Origin: Heterodera schachtii
Taxonomy: Eukaryota; Nematoda; Chromadorea; Rhabditida; Heteroderidae
DNA: 64,000 bases
Reading direction: 5' to 3'
Assembly: GCA_023374025.1 (NCBI GenBank)
Contig: SIJG01000093.1
Coordinates: 157,721 to 221,720, forward strand
Notes under the pieces: model-generated
Databases searched by the model: none
What the model was told of the DNA's origin: nothing
The model's input: the letters and a program-made list of their open reading frames with translations, nothing else
Position numbers and translations under genes: made by a program
Shown here: piece by piece, positions 1 through 11,257 of the stretch
Layout: each line of letters begins with the position of its first letter
Numbering within the stretch: the first letter of the stretch is position 1

Positions 1-1
1 T

Positions 2-141
2 GGTACAAAAGTGATTAGAAGAGGTACAAAAGTGATGGGAAGAGGTAAAATAGTGATGAGAAGAGGTACAACAGTGATTAGAAGAGGTACAAAAATGATT
101 AGAAAGGTACAACCACGAGAAGAAGAGGTACAAAATGGTTT
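2..141. repeat. 21-bp minisatellite, about 7 units
   Basis: Units begin with ggtac at 2, 23, 44, 65, 86, 106 and 127. The period is 21 bp, with one 20-bp unit at 86-105. The consensus is ggtacaaaagtgatta followed by gaaga, and units 3 and 6-7 carry substitutions. The array reaches the window's left edge and probably continues beyond it. The period is a multiple of three and the minus strand has no stop codons across the units, but no gene context supports coding. Confidence 0.9.
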
Positions 142-487
142 AAAATTAAATAAATAAGTAATTGTTTTTATTAAAAATAAATATAAAAAATTGAATGCAT
201 TATATCTTTCATTTTTTAATATATAATACACTTATTATTAATCAAAAACAAATTATGAAATATATAATAATTGAATATTTATTTGAATTGAAATGAAAAA
301 AATTTTGACGAAAATTTTAAAAGAATAGCTGAAATTCTTTAATTAAAAAAATTAATTTAAATGAAAATCATTATTCATCAAAAAATAATTTAATTAAATT
401 GAAAAAAATATTAATTATTAATAAAACCAAAACATTTGATTTATTAAAAGTAATGAAAATTAACTCAAAAATAATAGAAAAATAATG
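142..487. other. AT-rich spacer
   Basis: Low-complexity A/T sequence between the minisatellite and the GC-richer repeat block. No open frame, RNA gene or repeat was recognised. Confidence 0.6.
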
Positions 488-833
488 TACACCGTCCGGA
501 TCCGAACCTGCTCCCCCCCCTCAAAATGATGCCTCAGAATCCCCGATCACACAGGGATTCAGAGGCCTTAACGATGTCATAACTGAAACCTGAAAGCATA
601 TTCGTGATCAGCGCCCTAAAATAGCGCTAAAGACATGCGTTTGAAACATTTTTGGTGAAAAAATTTTTCAACTCAAAAATCCTGGTCACCCCCCTTTGGT
701 CCCGAATCCAAAAATCACTTTTTTTTTATAACAATTTTTAAAAATGTAAACTAAAATTTATATAATAGAGCAAAAAATTGCGGATTTTTGTAATATTTTA
801 ATTTTCCAGAGTGACTTTTCAGAACCGAGGTAT
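488..833. repeat. GC-richer leader of the 1,147-bp tandem repeat block
   Basis: At 488 the base composition changes abruptly from A/T runs to mixed sequence. The segment contains 'catattcgtgatcagcgccc' at about 598-617, which resembles 'catattcg..cagcacc' inside each following unit (about 1092 and 2240). The leader is therefore probably the 5' part or a diverged partial copy of the same element. On the minus strand, 'ggttcggatcc' (about 497-507) is one mismatch from the pol III B-box consensus GGTTCGANTCC, but no A-box partner is visible. Confidence 0.5.
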
Positions 834-1980
834 AAATTTTTTTCTGAAAATTCGGATTTTTCCAGAAATTCTGGAATAACTTTTTTCTTTTACGAGATTA
901 AAATACCAAATAAATCCCATAAAATTCTCCTTATTTTTTGCTATTTTTAAGGTTTTATTTCATTAAAATTTATCAACCCTTCGATTTGTTATGAATTTTC
1001 AAAAATTAGCTAAAATCTCGAGAGCCAAAAAATTTCCAAAAAATAAAGAATTTTTAAAAAATTCCAAAAGTGCCCAAACTTAAAATAAAGATCATATTCG
1101 GTTTCAGCACCTTAACTTACCCCTTAAAAATATTTTTCACCCCTATTTTCGTCCCAAAAAATTTTTTTGAAAATTTCTAGGGGGCCTAGCTCGAAAATTT
1201 CTGAAAATTTTCCGACATATAGTACACCATTCGATAGTAATTCAAAAGCTCTACAATTTTGCTCTAAAGCAATTTTTGGCTAAAAACAACTCCTGACGAG
1301 TTATGGGCCCGGGACTCAAATGTCCCGCTTAGGCCAAAAATTTTTTCTATTTCTGGGAAAAAACCGAAATTTTTTCGAAAAAATTACCATTCGATAGAGC
1401 TCGAAAAACTATGTTTTGGAAGTGGTCTCCGTTTTCCCGGGAAAATTCGTCAAAAATTCCTAAAATACAAAAACCCAAAAACCGACTTTTAGGCCTAACT
1501 CGAAAATTTTTGAAAATTTTCGAAATTTTAAAATCTGGAAAAATCGGGCTTTCAAAACTCAATAATAAGTCTGCTGGCGACCCCCCGCTCAGATCAAAGC
1601 TTAATGAGTTATTCGACGAGGACTGAACTGGACAAAGTTGGTACTGAAAAAGTCCACGAACCTACAGCCTTCCCTATTGTAGGTAGAGGCCTGGAATTTT
1701 TTTTGTTTTTTAGAAACACTTCAACTTAGGACCCTACCAGCGGAAACTTTTTGATTAGAGTTTTAGAAAAAAAGTCACGGGCCTTCAAACGCACGAAAAA
1801 GTATGAAATCAGCCGCTGGTACTCAGTTGGAACTCTGATCAAAAAGTCTATAGTTTTCCTATATGCCCCGTCCCAAGATGCATACGTATGCCAAAATTCA
1901 GCCCCCTACCTATTCCCCAACTTGAGATATCCTTTTTGCCAACGAAACCCCTTGTCGATATAACATATATTGAAACTGTG
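834..1980. repeat. Large tandem repeat, unit 1 (1,147 bp)
   Basis: This unit is repeated in direct orientation at 1981-3125. Landmarks keep a constant spacing: 'tctagggggcctagctcg' at 1176 and 2323, and 'tgaactggacaaagttgg' at 1624 and 2771, both 1,147 bp apart. The unit is made of diverged sub-motifs such as 'ctcgaaaattt', 'gatagagctcgaaaaac' and 'gagttatgggcccgg'. Open frames are short and not conserved between the units, so coding is unlikely. It may be a satellite or the non-coding body of an unknown transposable element. Confidence 0.8.
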
Positions 1981-3125
1981 AATTTTTTTCTGAAAAATCG
2001 AAAATTTTCAGAAATTTTTGAATAACTTTTTTTATTCTCATGATAGAAAGACCAAATAAAAAACATAAAATTCTCCTTATTTTTCTCCATTTTTTGAAAC
2101 TAAAATTAGAAAAAATAACCTACTCCGAACTGAGTTATGATTTTTCAAATATTAGCCTAAATTTCCAAGGGCCAAAAAAATGAAAAAATTTCAGATTTTT
2201 TTAAAAAATTCTAAAAAATCCGAAACAAAAAACAAACATCATATTCGTACTCAGCACCTTATTTTACCCCAGAAAAATATTTTTCACTCTATTCTTCAAC
2301 CGAAAAAAAATTTTTGAAAATTTCTAGGGGGCCTAGCTCGAAAATTTTTGAAATTTTTCCGACATTAAGCACACCATTAGATAGCATTTTTAAAGCTCTA
2401 CATTTTTGCTCTAAGGCAATTTTTTGCTAAAATCAAACCCTGACGAGTTATGGGCCCGGTACTCAAATGTCCCGCTGAGGCCAAAAAATTTTTCTATTTC
2501 CAGAAAAAAACCAAAATTTTTTCAAAAATAACACCAATCGATAGAGCTCGAAAAACGATGTTTTGAAAGTGCTCTCCGTTTTCCCCGGAAAAATCTGTAA
2601 AAAATCATAAAATTCAAAAACCAAAAAACCTCCGAGGGGGCCTAGCTCGAGAAATTTTGAAAATTTTCGAAATTTTAAAATGTGGAAAAATCCAGCTCAT
2701 TGAGCTCTACAATAAGTTCGCTGGTCACCCCCCGCTCAGTTCAAACGCTAATGAGTTATTCGCCTGGTACTGAACTGGACAAAGTTGGTACTGAAAAAGT
2801 CCACGGACCTACAGCCTTCCCTATTAGAGATAGAGGCCTGGAATTTTTTATGTATTTTAGAAAACACTTCAACTTAGCACCCTCACAGCGGACCTTTTTT
2901 GATTCGAGTTTCTGAAAAAAAGTTATGGGCCTTCAAACGCAACAAAAAACAGGAAATCGGTCCCTGGTACTGAGTTGGCCACCGGACCGGAAAATCCGTA
3001 TTTTTCCCGGATGCCCCGTCTCGAGCTACCCCTTGGTGCAAAATTTCGGCCCGGTGCGCTTAGCCGTTCCCGAGATTTTGTTTTTGGAGATGAGTTGCCT
3101 TGTCAATATAACGTATATATAACTT
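1981..3125. repeat. Large tandem repeat, unit 2
   Basis: Second, diverged copy of the unit at 834-1980, aligning with small indels and many substitutions. A further internal 'gagggggcctagctcg' at about 2633 echoes the one at 2323, matching a similar internal pair in unit 1 (about 1176 and 1490). The unit thus has an older internal duplication of about 310 bp. The block ends near 3125, where the sequence returns abruptly to A/T runs. Confidence 0.8.
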
Positions 3126-5129
3126 TAAAATGCACATTTAACCGTTCATCAAAAACAACCTTTACAGCTCAAAGTATAATTTTAAATAAAAAATAAATAT
3201 AATTTCAAAGGTTATAAATTGATTAAATTGAAAAATAGACGAAACAATCATATACTAAATGCGTTTAAAAATATTTGAAATTATATTAAAATAATATAGG
3301 GATAACAAGTTTTGTAAAATAATTTTAAGGTTAAAATCGAAGTTTAAAACAGTACTTTAAGAAAAAATATAATAAGTCACAATAATATTTTAATATATTC
3401 GGAATATAAATCAGAAGCAATAATAACCTAATTTAAAAATAATTTATAAATACAAATAAATAATTCTTAAATCAATTTTCTTAAAATCAGATGACAATAA
3501 ATAAGTGCTATAAAACGTTCACTGTCACCAGGTCAACACAATATGAAATTCACTATAATAAAAATTGAAATTCAAAAAACTCATAAATAATGTTGCAATA
3601 TATTTGTAATGTATATCAGAGAATTTAATCAAATATATTAATTAATAATTTTAAAAAATTTGGTCTTTTCCTAATTGAATTAATCAGAGATAATGGCAAA
3701 AATATTCCAAAGCTGATAATTCGAAGTCCAATAAATATAAAGTATAGGAAAACTTAATAAAGACTAAAATACGAATATACTTTAAATAAATTAACCTTTT
3801 TCGAAGTAAATAATTTATAAAATAATAAAAACAACTAAAATATCATACAAATGGATAAATTAAAATATTAAAATTCTCATCAAAAATGTTATTATATAAT
3901 TAACAACTAATCACAAGTTAAAATATATTATATAGCCTTTTAAAAAAAATTTAATTGAAAATGTAATAATAAATATATATTTAAATGTTATTCATTAAAA
4001 CTAATTTAAATTTTACCAAAAAAACGTATATATATATAGATAATTTAAGCAGGGATAATTAATTTAATATTAATTTTTTTGTTATTTCATCTTTTTATCA
4101 CGCGCTCTCGCGACAGATTCTCGATGATTTAATAAATTATGGGTTTATATGGATTAATTTGATTGTAAAACCAATTAAAATGATAATAAATTTTTAACAT
4201 TTATTATTAGAGACGCATGAGTGGGAAGTGTTCAATAAATTATACTTAAATTAAGTACCATTGTCACAAGGATTCTCTGATTATGTTCCAAATGATTATA
4301 TTTTAAATTTCATTTTTCTCAATAACTATTCATTTTATTAAGTTTTTTAAGAATATTTGTATATTGGTTTATTTAAATTTTGTATTCGGTTCAATTTGTT
4401 CCACCAATCGGACACTTTAATATTTATTCTTTTATTTTAAAGCTATTAGTGATAAAATCAATGTAAATTTATTTTAATAAATTTAGAGTATATATTCAAA
4501 TAATCATTAAGCCTTAATTTTTTAATTGCAAAACTCTGTAATAATAGAATATAAGATTTATAATAAAAGGTTCTTGAATTTAATTTTTGCCTAAATTTAT
4601 AATAAATAAATAGTTATTTAAAACAAAACAAATTATGTTCTTATATTTTAGAATTTAGATATGATCAATACTTATTCATAATTATTATACGCATATCGTT
4701 ACCCAATTTTGCTTTAGGTGGTTTTACATTTTTAAAATTAACGAAATTTTATTTTATTTTATTTTCTTATTCATAGCACACACTGAAGCAATTATCACTT
4801 TCACTAATTTTTCGACCCTGCACAAATTAATTGCAATAATTGTAAAAACATTAAATCAACCAATATATAAAAATTGATTTAATTAATTCCATTAAAATCT
4901 AATATCTTCTGCAAATCTAATACTTTAATTGAGAGAATCTTAAGGAATTGAAATTACAATTAAATATTTCATTGTGATAACAGATAATTTACACACGAAA
5001 CATCAAGAAAATGTAAATATTACTTTTAAAATACGCATAAAAAGGAGTGATTAGAATTATTCAATTCCATCGTCTGCCCAAGTTATAAGAAACAAAAATT
5101 AAAACTATTGAAGAAATAAATAATATAGT
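3126..5129. other. AT-rich region without recognisable genes
   Basis: Low-complexity sequence, A-rich on the plus strand over most of its length, with a (TA)n-like run near 4027. The only GC pocket is 'cacgcgctctcgcgacag' (about 4099-4116), a short imperfect palindrome. No long open frame was seen. Confidence 0.6.
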
Positions 5130-5413
5130 ATGTCTGTAAATTTTGATAAAAGAAAAAAAAATTATATTTTAAATATTAAATAATATTCATTTTACTCAAA
5201 GGGTTATTTAAAAAATAATAATTGATAAGCGAATTCATAAATTCCAAAAGTACTAAAATAAAAAAAGACCTCGGCCTGTCATTTTGCTATAATTACTGAA
5301 ATTTGTTTATATTTTATTAAGTTTCAGAACTAATAAAACTAAAGCTCAATTTTATTAAAAAATAATTTTTTAGAATTCAAATATAATTGATTGATTCAAA
5401 GATAACTTTAAAA
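5130..5413 (+). repeat. Dispersed repeat family R1, copy A
   Basis: Positions 5222-5413 match the reverse complement of 32760-32946 over about 190 bp, including 'gattgattcaaagataact' and 'gtttcagaactaataaaact'. Positions 5188-5240 match 22133-22184 in direct orientation ('cattttactcaaag', 'ataataattgataag'). The three copies indicate a moderately diverged dispersed element whose ends cannot be fixed here. It contains no open frame. Confidence 0.75.
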
Positions 5414-5454
5414 TAAAACAGCACCAAAAAATAAGGCTATAGAAAAATTGAAAA

Positions 5455-5550
5455 ACTATCGCCTCTCATCCTCCGCCAACTCTCGTGATTTTTGGTACTC
5501 TCGCCTCTCGTCTCTCGCTCTCCTCTTTTCTGAGACAAGTCACACCCCTG
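5455..5550 (-). mobile_element. hAT-like transposon terminus with CTCTCG-rich subterminal tract
   Basis: Read on the minus strand, the segment begins CAGGGGTGTGACTTGTCTC at 5550. This matches the CAGGGGTG-type terminal inverted repeat typical of hAT transposons. It is followed by an imperfect purine-rich tract of gagag/cgagag motifs (pyrimidine-rich on plus, about 5457-5530). The adjacent 8 bp, gtaggtac (5551-5558), would be the target duplication, but I found no matching left end, so only one terminus is supported. It lies directly beside R1 copy A, so R1 may be part of this element. Confidence 0.5.
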
Positions 5551-5680
5551 GTAGGTACATCAAAATCTTTATTTTTTTTTCACAATCTATTATTCTTTTT
5601 TAGAATATTTGAATTAATAAAGAAAAAAAAGTAAAAATTTACTTTCATATATATGTATTTTTTTTTGCATCAAAATTTAA

Positions 5681-5881
5681 GTAGTTTATTTGAATTTCTT
5701 GTTTATAACTATTATATTTATTTTTTCTTTATCTTTCTCGTGTATTGAAAATATTGAAGAGCCAAAAATTAAATTTAATGTATTTATTGATGAATTATCT
5801 TTTTCAAATAACATTTTTCAAATAAATCGCGATGCTGAAACGACCTACAAAAATCATTCAAATTGTTCAGGCCTAATTTAA
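5681..5881 (+). CDS. Short open frame with signal-peptide-like N-terminus (candidate exon)
   Basis: A 66-codon stop-free frame with no ATG; translation could start at TTG 5690. It begins with about 15 hydrophobic residues ending in ..SLSFSC and continues with a mixed, partly acidic stretch (IENIEEPKIKFNVF, INRDAETTYKNHSNCSGL) unlike the homopolymeric frames common here. The string 'aaatttaag' just upstream could be a weak splice acceptor. No homology is recognised. It could be an exon of a secreted protein or a chance frame. Confidence 0.15.
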   Translation, partial: VVYLNFLFITIIFIFSLSFSCIENIEEPKIKFNVFIDELSFSNNIFQINRDAETTYKNHSNCSGLI

Positions 5882-7705
5882 TATCTTTCCTGCTATTAGT
5901 TGCCTGTATACAAGTACAATAATTTTTATCCTGTCTATTCTAAATGTATATTTTATTATTTATTTTGCTAAATATATGTTAGTAAATTCCCACACTTATA
6001 CTCATTAAGACCCCTGTTGTTTTTCCTAAATTAAGGGTTTTTTCCATGAGAAGGATATGAATATTTTAAACACAATTTAAAAAAAAATATCTTTATCAAA
6101 GATTGAAAAAATTATTGCGAAAAAGCAACTCCTATATTAAAAAAAAGTAGAACCAAAAATATTATAAGTTAAATGATGAATATCAAATTTTTATAAATTA
6201 CTAAATATTTAAAACAAATTGGTAAACCGAATTAATTCCATAAAATTATGTTATTTGAACACATAATATAAAAGATCCATTAAATTTTATAGACAATAGT
6301 AAAATTAAAATGGATAATTTAAAATAAATAAAATAAAAGCACAAAAAGCTTGGCGATTTGTATCTAATAAAGAGCTTATTAATCTAAAAAAAATTATTTT
6401 TTTAAATAACCAAAGGCATCATTAACTTCGAAAGCTAAATATTATTTGTCATAATAGATAATAGCATATTATTTAAAAATGGGTTTAATTATTCTAAAAA
6501 TAGTAGATTAATGAGAATAAAACTAAAATAATTCCAAAAATTTTATAGATTTTAGACTTTCTTTTTCTGCCCACCTGCTTTTTGTGAGGCCGGTGCTTTT
6601 CAAAAAAACTACTACAAATGCAAAATTTTTATGCAATAATTTATATATTTTTATACCAAAAACATATTGAAAAGTTTTTATTAATGCTAAAATGTACAAC
6701 AGTAAATAAAAAATTTATAAATAACTGAAAAATGATAAAATAAATATTTTTTGATAATAACTATAAATACAATAAATTAATAGCAACATTAAAGAATAAA
6801 ACCTAAAGCTAAAAAAAAGTAGAATTTTTATTAAAAAATCATTAAACATAATTTATTGTCTAATACATTAAAGCGACTTAAAAAGTTGATATCCAAATAA
6901 AAATTAAATAGTTTAAAACTTCAAGACCAAAAGGAAAACATAAAACAAAATAAAATTAAATGAAATTATTTTATAATAATCCACTGAAAGTAAAAACATA
7001 GTACTTCATTATCTTTCATAAACATTAAATTAATATGAGCAAATCGTCTCAAAAAAAACTGAAGTTGGCATGGGTAAGAATTCAAGAGAAATAATTGAAA
7101 TATTCAATATGCGCAAAATGCGATTCCATCTTAAGAAATTACTAAAAAGGAATAAATAAAATAATGTTTAATTAAATATAAGCTCAAAATAACAAAATTA
7201 CAATTAATTGAAAATATTAAGTTCATTCATTGCTCGATATAATTTAAATCAATATTATTTTAAATTTCATGAAAAATTACAATTTATTGCATTTTATTCA
7301 ATATAAATAAATTTATAACAAAAGTATAAAAATGAAAAACAACAAAATCATATTACTGAACAAGATTATAAAGAATTAAGGGCAATTTATTATATCAAAT
7401 TAAAATTAAATGCAAATTTTTCAGCAGCATAATAATTTATAATTGTTTCACTATTTTTTGAAATCATAAACAAAAATGGAACAACAATTATTATAATAAA
7501 ACACTCAATAATTGGAACATCATCACATGAACATTATTGACATATGAAAATTAATAAAATTAGCAGTTCTTTTTATTAACATTAAATTTAAATATGTAAT
7601 TAAATTATTATAAAACAATAAATAAACTAAAAAATAAATTCACTGAATATTTGAAAAGATGATAAAAATACTGAAGCTCCGATTAACAATTCCTATTAAA
7701 ATTAT
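5882..7705. other. AT-rich region without recognisable genes
   Basis: A-rich low-complexity sequence with frequent in-frame stops on both strands. A slightly GC-richer patch at about 6560-6600 (cccacctgctttttgtgaggccgg region) has no interpretable structure. Confidence 0.6.
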
Positions 7706-8190
7706 CAGGGCTTTAAATTTTATGCAAATGCATATTTCCTGGGTTCTACGTAGTCCAAATAGTACGAAAAACATCTTCTTTTTGGTATTTGCTTATAAAA
7801 GTTGAAACTTTTACTTGCATATTTTTGCATTTTCAGGATTTTTGTGCATATTTCGTGTATATTTTGCCATTTTTTCTGCCTAATTTCCCATTTTTTGCAT
7901 ATTTTGCCATTTTTCGTCAATATTTTCCGATTTGAATATCCCTTAGGAAAAATTTGATTATCCAAAAATTAAATCATAAATTTGAATGGGTGCGCGAGTG
8001 GGTCAACAGTGAGCTTCACTGCTGAAAATCTTGAAAAATTTTTGATTTGAAATTGCAAAAATAATCGATAAAATTTATGAAAAATAAAAATTTTTTAATT
8101 AATTTGCACCCCTAATTTTCAAGTTTTTTTGATCATATTTGGTGCATATTTCACGACTTTATTTGCATATTTCTGCGCATATTCCCATAA
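7706..8190. mobile_element. Candidate non-autonomous hAT-like element with gcatattt repeats
   Basis: The left border 'cagggctttaaa' (7706) follows the CAGGG pattern of hAT ends. Both flanks carry dense subterminal 'gcatattt' motifs: about 7728, 7798, 7817, 7829, 7850, 7877 and 7897 on the left, and 8140, 8163 and 8177 on the right. Such clustered subterminal motifs are typical of hAT transposase-binding regions. The right end, near 8190, is not clear and no perfect 8-bp duplication was found. There is no transposase frame, so any such element would be non-autonomous. Related motif-rich segments are at 34003-34480, 39268-39376 and 60744-61140. Confidence 0.4.
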
Positions 8191-10500
8191 ATTTAATTAT
8201 AATACTATTGAGAATATTTTTTACGAATTTACAGTAAATAATTTAAATTTTTCACTGAACTGAAACGTTAAGTGTTCATATTAAACACATATATTCTTGC
8301 GAATTAATTAATAAAATTTTGCTAATAATGAAAATATGCTCAAATTCAATTTATAACTGATTAGAATGGTTTACTTTAATGTTAAATAATTTTAAATTTC
8401 CAATTTTTTTAATCAAACTTTACAAACGAAAATCTAAGGATAATCTCCGAGTGATTAATTGCAAACAATTAATATACATTTATCCAATTAATAAACATCT
8501 CAAATAGAATAAAATCATTATTAAAATAAATCGAATTAAATAATATTTTGCAGTGATTCAAAAAAACTTAATGAAGAACTTAATAAATCTGTATTTAATG
8601 GAATATATAAGAATAATTCAATAATACACCTTTAATCTAAGAAGTAATAAAAGGCACAAAACTCGAGAAAACATTTACGCTCTCAGCATATCGCGTGAAT
8701 GAATAATTTCTAATTTCTAAAATTTTGAACATTATAAATTATTTTTATACAGTTATTTGATTCTTCAAAACAAAAAAAAAATGTAAAAAAAGTGAGTAAT
8801 AAAAAGGAAAATTTTATATATAAAAACTTTTCTAATAGATAAAAAAAATTTATATTAAAATATACAAAATTTTAAATCCTAAAAGAAAAGTTTACAAAAC
8901 AAAAATATCTAAATAAATAAAAAATGAATAATTTCATATCAATCTGAAATTTAATATAATTGTTTCAAATTTATTATTGAGAAAATACGAAAAGACATAG
9001 CATATTTAATCGAAAAAAAAATTTTTTTTAATTAATCTATTAATAATTTAATTTATCTGAGAAAAAGCTAAAAAATAATAATTTAGTTAAACTATAAAAT
9101 AAGTTAAACTCAGATTACCATTTAAGTTAGTAAAATAAGTAAAATCTAACATTTTTGGGATAAAAAGCGATATACATACAATACAGAAAGTTAGGCAAAT
9201 TTTAGTTCAAATTATTAAAAATGATGTACTATTTTTTGTTATAAATTAAACCAAATTATTTTGATTTTAATCAAGTAATTATTGTCTGATTAATGCTATT
9301 AAATTATTTAAACATATTTAATTTATTTATTTCTTAGCTTTTTTTAGTTTTAATTTTATTTCTTGTATACTTCCCGATTTACCAATCAAATTTTAGCGTT
9401 GATTTTTTAAAGAATTATTAAAAATTTAATGAACAAGTTTTCTGTAATCTAAAAATTAAAGCAACGGTTTAATAACCGAATTGCTTTTAAAACATTTATT
9501 TAATCAAATTGAAACTTTTTTTTATTAAATAAATCTAACTATACTCAGGTTTAGTGGTTGATTTTTTAATATTCTTATTTAATTAAATCATTATTTATCC
9601 TAAAATATATTTTAAATAATAAATAAGAGAATGGACATCTGCCAAAAGTGAGATAAAATGATTCCGTCAAAATAATCGACACTGTTTTAATTCAACTTAG
9701 TTCTAAATCTAACAACCAATTTCATATAGTATTCTTTAAAAAACATATTATTAAAAATTATATACTCAAAGACAAGAAAAAATAGCTCTATCAAGAAAAT
9801 AGCATATTTTTCTTTTTCATCACTAAAAAATAATGAATAATTGAAGAATTTTTAATATTAAAAAATTATATTATTAAGTTTTGTTAACAAAAATAGCATA
9901 GCAACAGAAAAAAATTATAACAATAAACAAAAAAGAAAAAATATAATTTTAAATTTTATTCTCAAAAAATAAATAATAAAAAATCAAATTGCAAGAATTA
10001 TAAACCAATATAATAAATAAATCTGCGGTTGTTAATGGTGAATATTCATTTTTTAAATTTATATCAGAAATATTTTTTAATAGATTAAATTTATAATTTT
10101 TATTTGAGTATTTGATAAAACTAACAAATAAAATAAACTTAGTCTGAGAAATAGAAAAAGTAAGTTAATTAAACTGTTTAAGTGCTAAAAACTATTAAAA
10201 AAAGCCATATTGCAGAATATGAATTAATTTTGAAAGTAAAATTTAACGAATATAATAATTAAAATTGAAAATCCTCTTACGAAGAGAAACAAATTCGAAA
10301 ACATTGCATGAAATAATTATAAAATTATTTTAACGCATAAAACAAAAACTAGAAAGAAAATTTTTTTTATTATATTTTCATCACACTTCATATTTAAAGT
10401 GTGTATCGAGAACTGTAAAATAAATTATTTTAACAACTGTTTTTGGTCACAATTTTTTAATATTAAACATTAAATATTTAATTATTTAAAAAACATTTTG
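8191..10500. other. AT-rich region without recognisable genes
   Basis: Low-complexity sequence, mostly A-rich on plus, with mixed A/T tracts around 9240-9600. No open frame, splice-like exon or repeat match was recognised. Confidence 0.6.
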
Positions 10501-10595
10501 AATTAATAAAAAAGAAAATTAAAAAAAGAAAAAAAAATTGCTTTAAGCTTTGAGCTGTCATTTATCTTTATTTTTTGGAAGTACAATTAATTAAA
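10501..10595 (+). repeat. Dispersed repeat family R2, copy A
   Basis: The core 'attgctttaagctttgagct' with following 'gtcatttatctttatt' recurs in the same orientation at 39683-39760, with only a few substitutions. The match extends for about 65-75 bp and then fades on both sides. Its nature is unknown; it may be the end of a longer decayed transposon. Confidence 0.6.
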
Positions 10596-10820
10596 TTAAA
10601 GTTGACGTTCAGTGGGACGTAACATGAATTCTTTTTTATAAATGTTAATTCACTTTAATTGCAATAATATACAAAAGTTTTTATATAAGAAAAAAACGAA
10701 AGTATTAAAAGTTAATATGTAAATTATAAATTAAAATATTGTAACAAAAAAAAACAACTTAAAATAAAAAATTAACTTCAAATTACTATTTAAAACACCA
10801 CCATATTGCCAAGAAAATGA

Positions 10821-11257
10821 GAATGGTTTAATCGGCGTATTAGTTTCACATATTTAAACAATGGAGCTGACCAGAATAAATTTAAAAATATACTAAAAAG
10901 AACTAAATATAATATGTTGTATGATAAATTATTAAATCATGAATTTATGTATAAAGAATTTGGCAATGAAATAATTAAAAATTTAATCAAAGGGTTTTAA
11001 GAGTAAAAACAAATTTATAAAACACATATTAAAGCGAATAAATCAATAAAAATTTGGTTTTATTTCAAAAGAGATTCTAAATATTATTTTTTTAAACTAT
11101 ATTTAAATCAAAATTATTTATATATTGAAAGAATAATATTTATATTTTGGAGAAAATTTGTAAATTGGAAAATATATCAGGCAGAAATATCGAATAAGCT
11201 GGGAGACTTTTCAACACGGGAAAAAATAATTCGGCGATATTCATTAAAGCATTGTTA
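10821..11257 (+). pseudogene. Possible decayed coding sequence, about 145 codons, two close stops
   Basis: One reading frame runs from 10821 to the TAA at 11255-11257 with only two internal stops, TAA 10998-11000 and TAA 11004-11006. The translation is mixed rather than homopolymeric: it opens EWFNRRISFTYLNNGADQNK, and near the end reads QAEISNKLGDFSTREKIIRR. There is no convincing start codon. No family is recognised; a faint likeness of the second half to ISXO2/IS1595-type transposase N-terminal regions is only an impression. Frames of this length can arise by chance in A-rich DNA. Confidence 0.2.

Noticed and set aside
2..141. CRISPR-like array at the left edge
   Set aside because: Contiguous 21-bp minisatellite without unique spacers, in a eukaryotic context.
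1347..3196. Several 60-80 codon frames in the 1,147-bp tandem repeat
   Set aside because: Frames are not conserved between the two units, as expected for non-coding repeat DNA.
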